From: Argopecten irradians
Lineage: Eukaryota; Mollusca; Bivalvia; Pectinida; Pectinidae
Direction: 5' to 3'
NCBI RefSeq assembly: GCF_041381155.1
Contig: NC_091135.1
Location: forward strand, 3,117,620 to 3,181,619
DNA length: 64,000 nucleotides
The first letter of the stretch is position 1, and each line of letters opens with the position of its first letter. The notes below the pieces were generated by a model, which worked only from the letters and a program-made list of their open reading frames with translations, ran no database searches and was not told where the DNA came from. Position numbers and translations under genes: made by a program. Shown one piece after another: positions 63,058-64,000 of this stretch.

Positions 63058-64000
63058 ATGGCTGATAATCGCCCACAGTTGGGGGAGGGAGCTTACGGTA
63101 GTGGAGCTATACCTAAAACGTACCATGTACACCCTGTTAATAACTCTATGCAACATGAAGGGGAAATAGAGCATAATACACGTAGTGAAGATGTCAGAAT
63201 GCCTCTACTTAATGGTATAGTTCGTGGTAGACATTTACTTAGTAATGCGTCGGGAGTTATGTCTCTGCCAGTAGGTACAGGTGGTGTAGGTCAAAGGTCA
63301 ACTGAGGCCCCGACACGGCACATTGACACTAACGTAAACAATGACCACGTGTTTGGGTCCCCATTTAATAAACCCTCCAGTAAGGTGTCATTTCAAGCGG
63401 ATTTAAAGCAGCCAGTACATAGTACCCCTATTTCAAATGTGAATTATTATGGGAGTGATAATTTTGGTCACCTAGACATGTCACCTGAACAAAATTTGGG
63501 TTATAGGCCTAGTGTTGTACCCCACTCACCAACTCTATCATTATCTGTTAGTACTACTGGATTTACACCTCTTTACTCAAATACCAAGGGAGTTTTGAAC
63601 ACTATTACTAGTACAATTCCTACATTTTCCTCAGGGTTAGGGAATATGAATGGTCATAATTCAGGGGTAGTCCCTCCATCTAGTGCTACTATCTCAGTTA
63701 AGCGAAAGGAGAAAGATCCTCAAACTTATGATGGTACGACCAATTTTCAAGACTTTTTAATACACTTTGAACAGATTTCAAATTGGAATGGGTGGACGGA
63801 TTTAGAAAAGGCCCAACAAATCACAATGTGTCTAAGGGGAGCAGCCCAACGGGTTTTGTCTGAGATAAGGCCTTCAGAAATGTTCAGTTTTGACAAAGTA
63901 AAGGTAGTGTTAACCAACAGATTTGATCCTCCTGGTAGAGAGGCTGCATACAAATCAGAATTTAGGAGTAGGCACAGAAAAGATGGTGAGAGTTTGGTAG
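63058..64000 (+). CDS. gag: Retrotransposon Gag polyprotein, N-terminal part
   Basis: The ATG at 63058 (context AACCAATATGG) starts an open frame of at least 314 codons to the window end. The first 200 residues are a Ser/Asn/Gly/Pro-rich low-complexity region. From about residue 215 it has the retrotransposon-gag capsid-type domain: KRKEKDPQTYDGTTNFQDFL, a conserved WxxxEKAQQITMCLRGAAQR segment and a TNRFDPPG motif. No zinc knuckle is reached. It should form the particle that packages the element's RNA. No stop or frameshift is seen, which is consistent with a young copy. Confidence 0.85.
   Translation, partial: MADNRPQLGEGAYGSGAIPKTYHVHPVNNSMQHEGEIEHNTRSEDVRMPLLNGIVRGRHLLSNASGVMSLPVGTGGVGQRSTEAPTRHIDTNVNNDHVFGSPFNKPSSKVSFQADLKQPVHSTPISNVNYYGSDNFGHLDMSPEQNLGYRPSVVPHSPTLSLSVSTTGFTPLYSNTKGVLNTITSTIPTFSSGLGNMNGHNSGVVPPSSATISVKRKEKDPQTYDGTTNFQDFLIHFEQISNWNGWTDLEKAQQITMCLRGAAQRVLSEIRPSEMFSFDKVKVVLTNRFDPPGREAAYKSEFRSRHRKDGESLV

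Larger units (their letters stand above)
62316..64000 (+). mobile_element. LTR retrotransposon, 5' part (runs off window)
   Basis: 5' LTR at 62316-62903, primer-binding site from 62907, leader, then gag from 63058 to the window end. The left border is fixed by the break in an 81-bp tandem repeat. Protease, reverse transcriptase, integrase and the 3' LTR lie outside the window, so Ty3/gypsy affiliation is inferred from the gag type only. Confidence 0.85.

Overview
This is an AT-rich eukaryotic window with long introns, GT-AG exon boundaries and heavy repeat content. The gene types point to a mollusc, most likely a bivalve: tandem chitin-binding type-2 domains of the shell/periostracum kind, a GRL101-like leucine-rich-repeat GPCR, a conodipine-like secreted phospholipase A2 exon, and a tRNA-derived SINE whose 'GTTGCCAGGTACTGAC' core is, from memory, common in bivalves. 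Species was not determined.

Layout. 1-2.84 kb: no supported gene. 2.85-26.2 kb: a plus-strand secreted chitin-binding protein gene, of which three exons can be read (signal peptide exon at 2845; exons at 20102 and 26086). Its introns are filled by three unrelated minisatellites: a 61-bp unit (about 270 copies, 16.5 kb), a 54-bp unit (about 81 copies, 4.4 kb) and a 43-bp unit (about 10 copies). The 61-bp array begins inside exon 1, and its unit is a copy of the exon 1/intron 1 junction. 29-33 kb: a 162-bp palindrome, a minus-strand phospholipase A2-like exon, and a 1.1-kb foldback element. 33.2-39 kb: nothing I can support. 39-41.2 kb: a 19-bp/27-bp minisatellite.

41.36-49.75 kb: a minus-strand LRR-GPCR gene with 4-5 exons: signal peptide plus mucin-like N-terminus, a short Cys-rich exon, one large exon with 23 LRRs and TM1-TM6, and TM7 in a separate exon. 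All splice phases agree. A SINE sits in its TM6/TM7 intron. 50.87-57.02 kb: a 6.1-kb MULE-type DNA transposon with inverted ends made of tandem 'ACGGCCCTAG' repeats and 12-bp flanking direct repeats. It carries a 14-exon minus-strand gene for a PHD-finger/FLYWCH/MULE transposase. 59.9-61.9 kb: two nested inverted repeats; the inner one is 1,073 bp with 513-bp arms and a perfect 8-bp target duplication. 62.07-62.32 kb: three 81-bp tandem units interrupted by the 5' LTR of an LTR retrotransposon, whose gag runs off the window end.

The host genes do not form a pathway. The main themes are intron-resident tandem repeats, one of them seeded by a splice junction, and several generations of inverted-repeat elements. 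All gene models are read by eye from splice signals and phase and have no transcript support.
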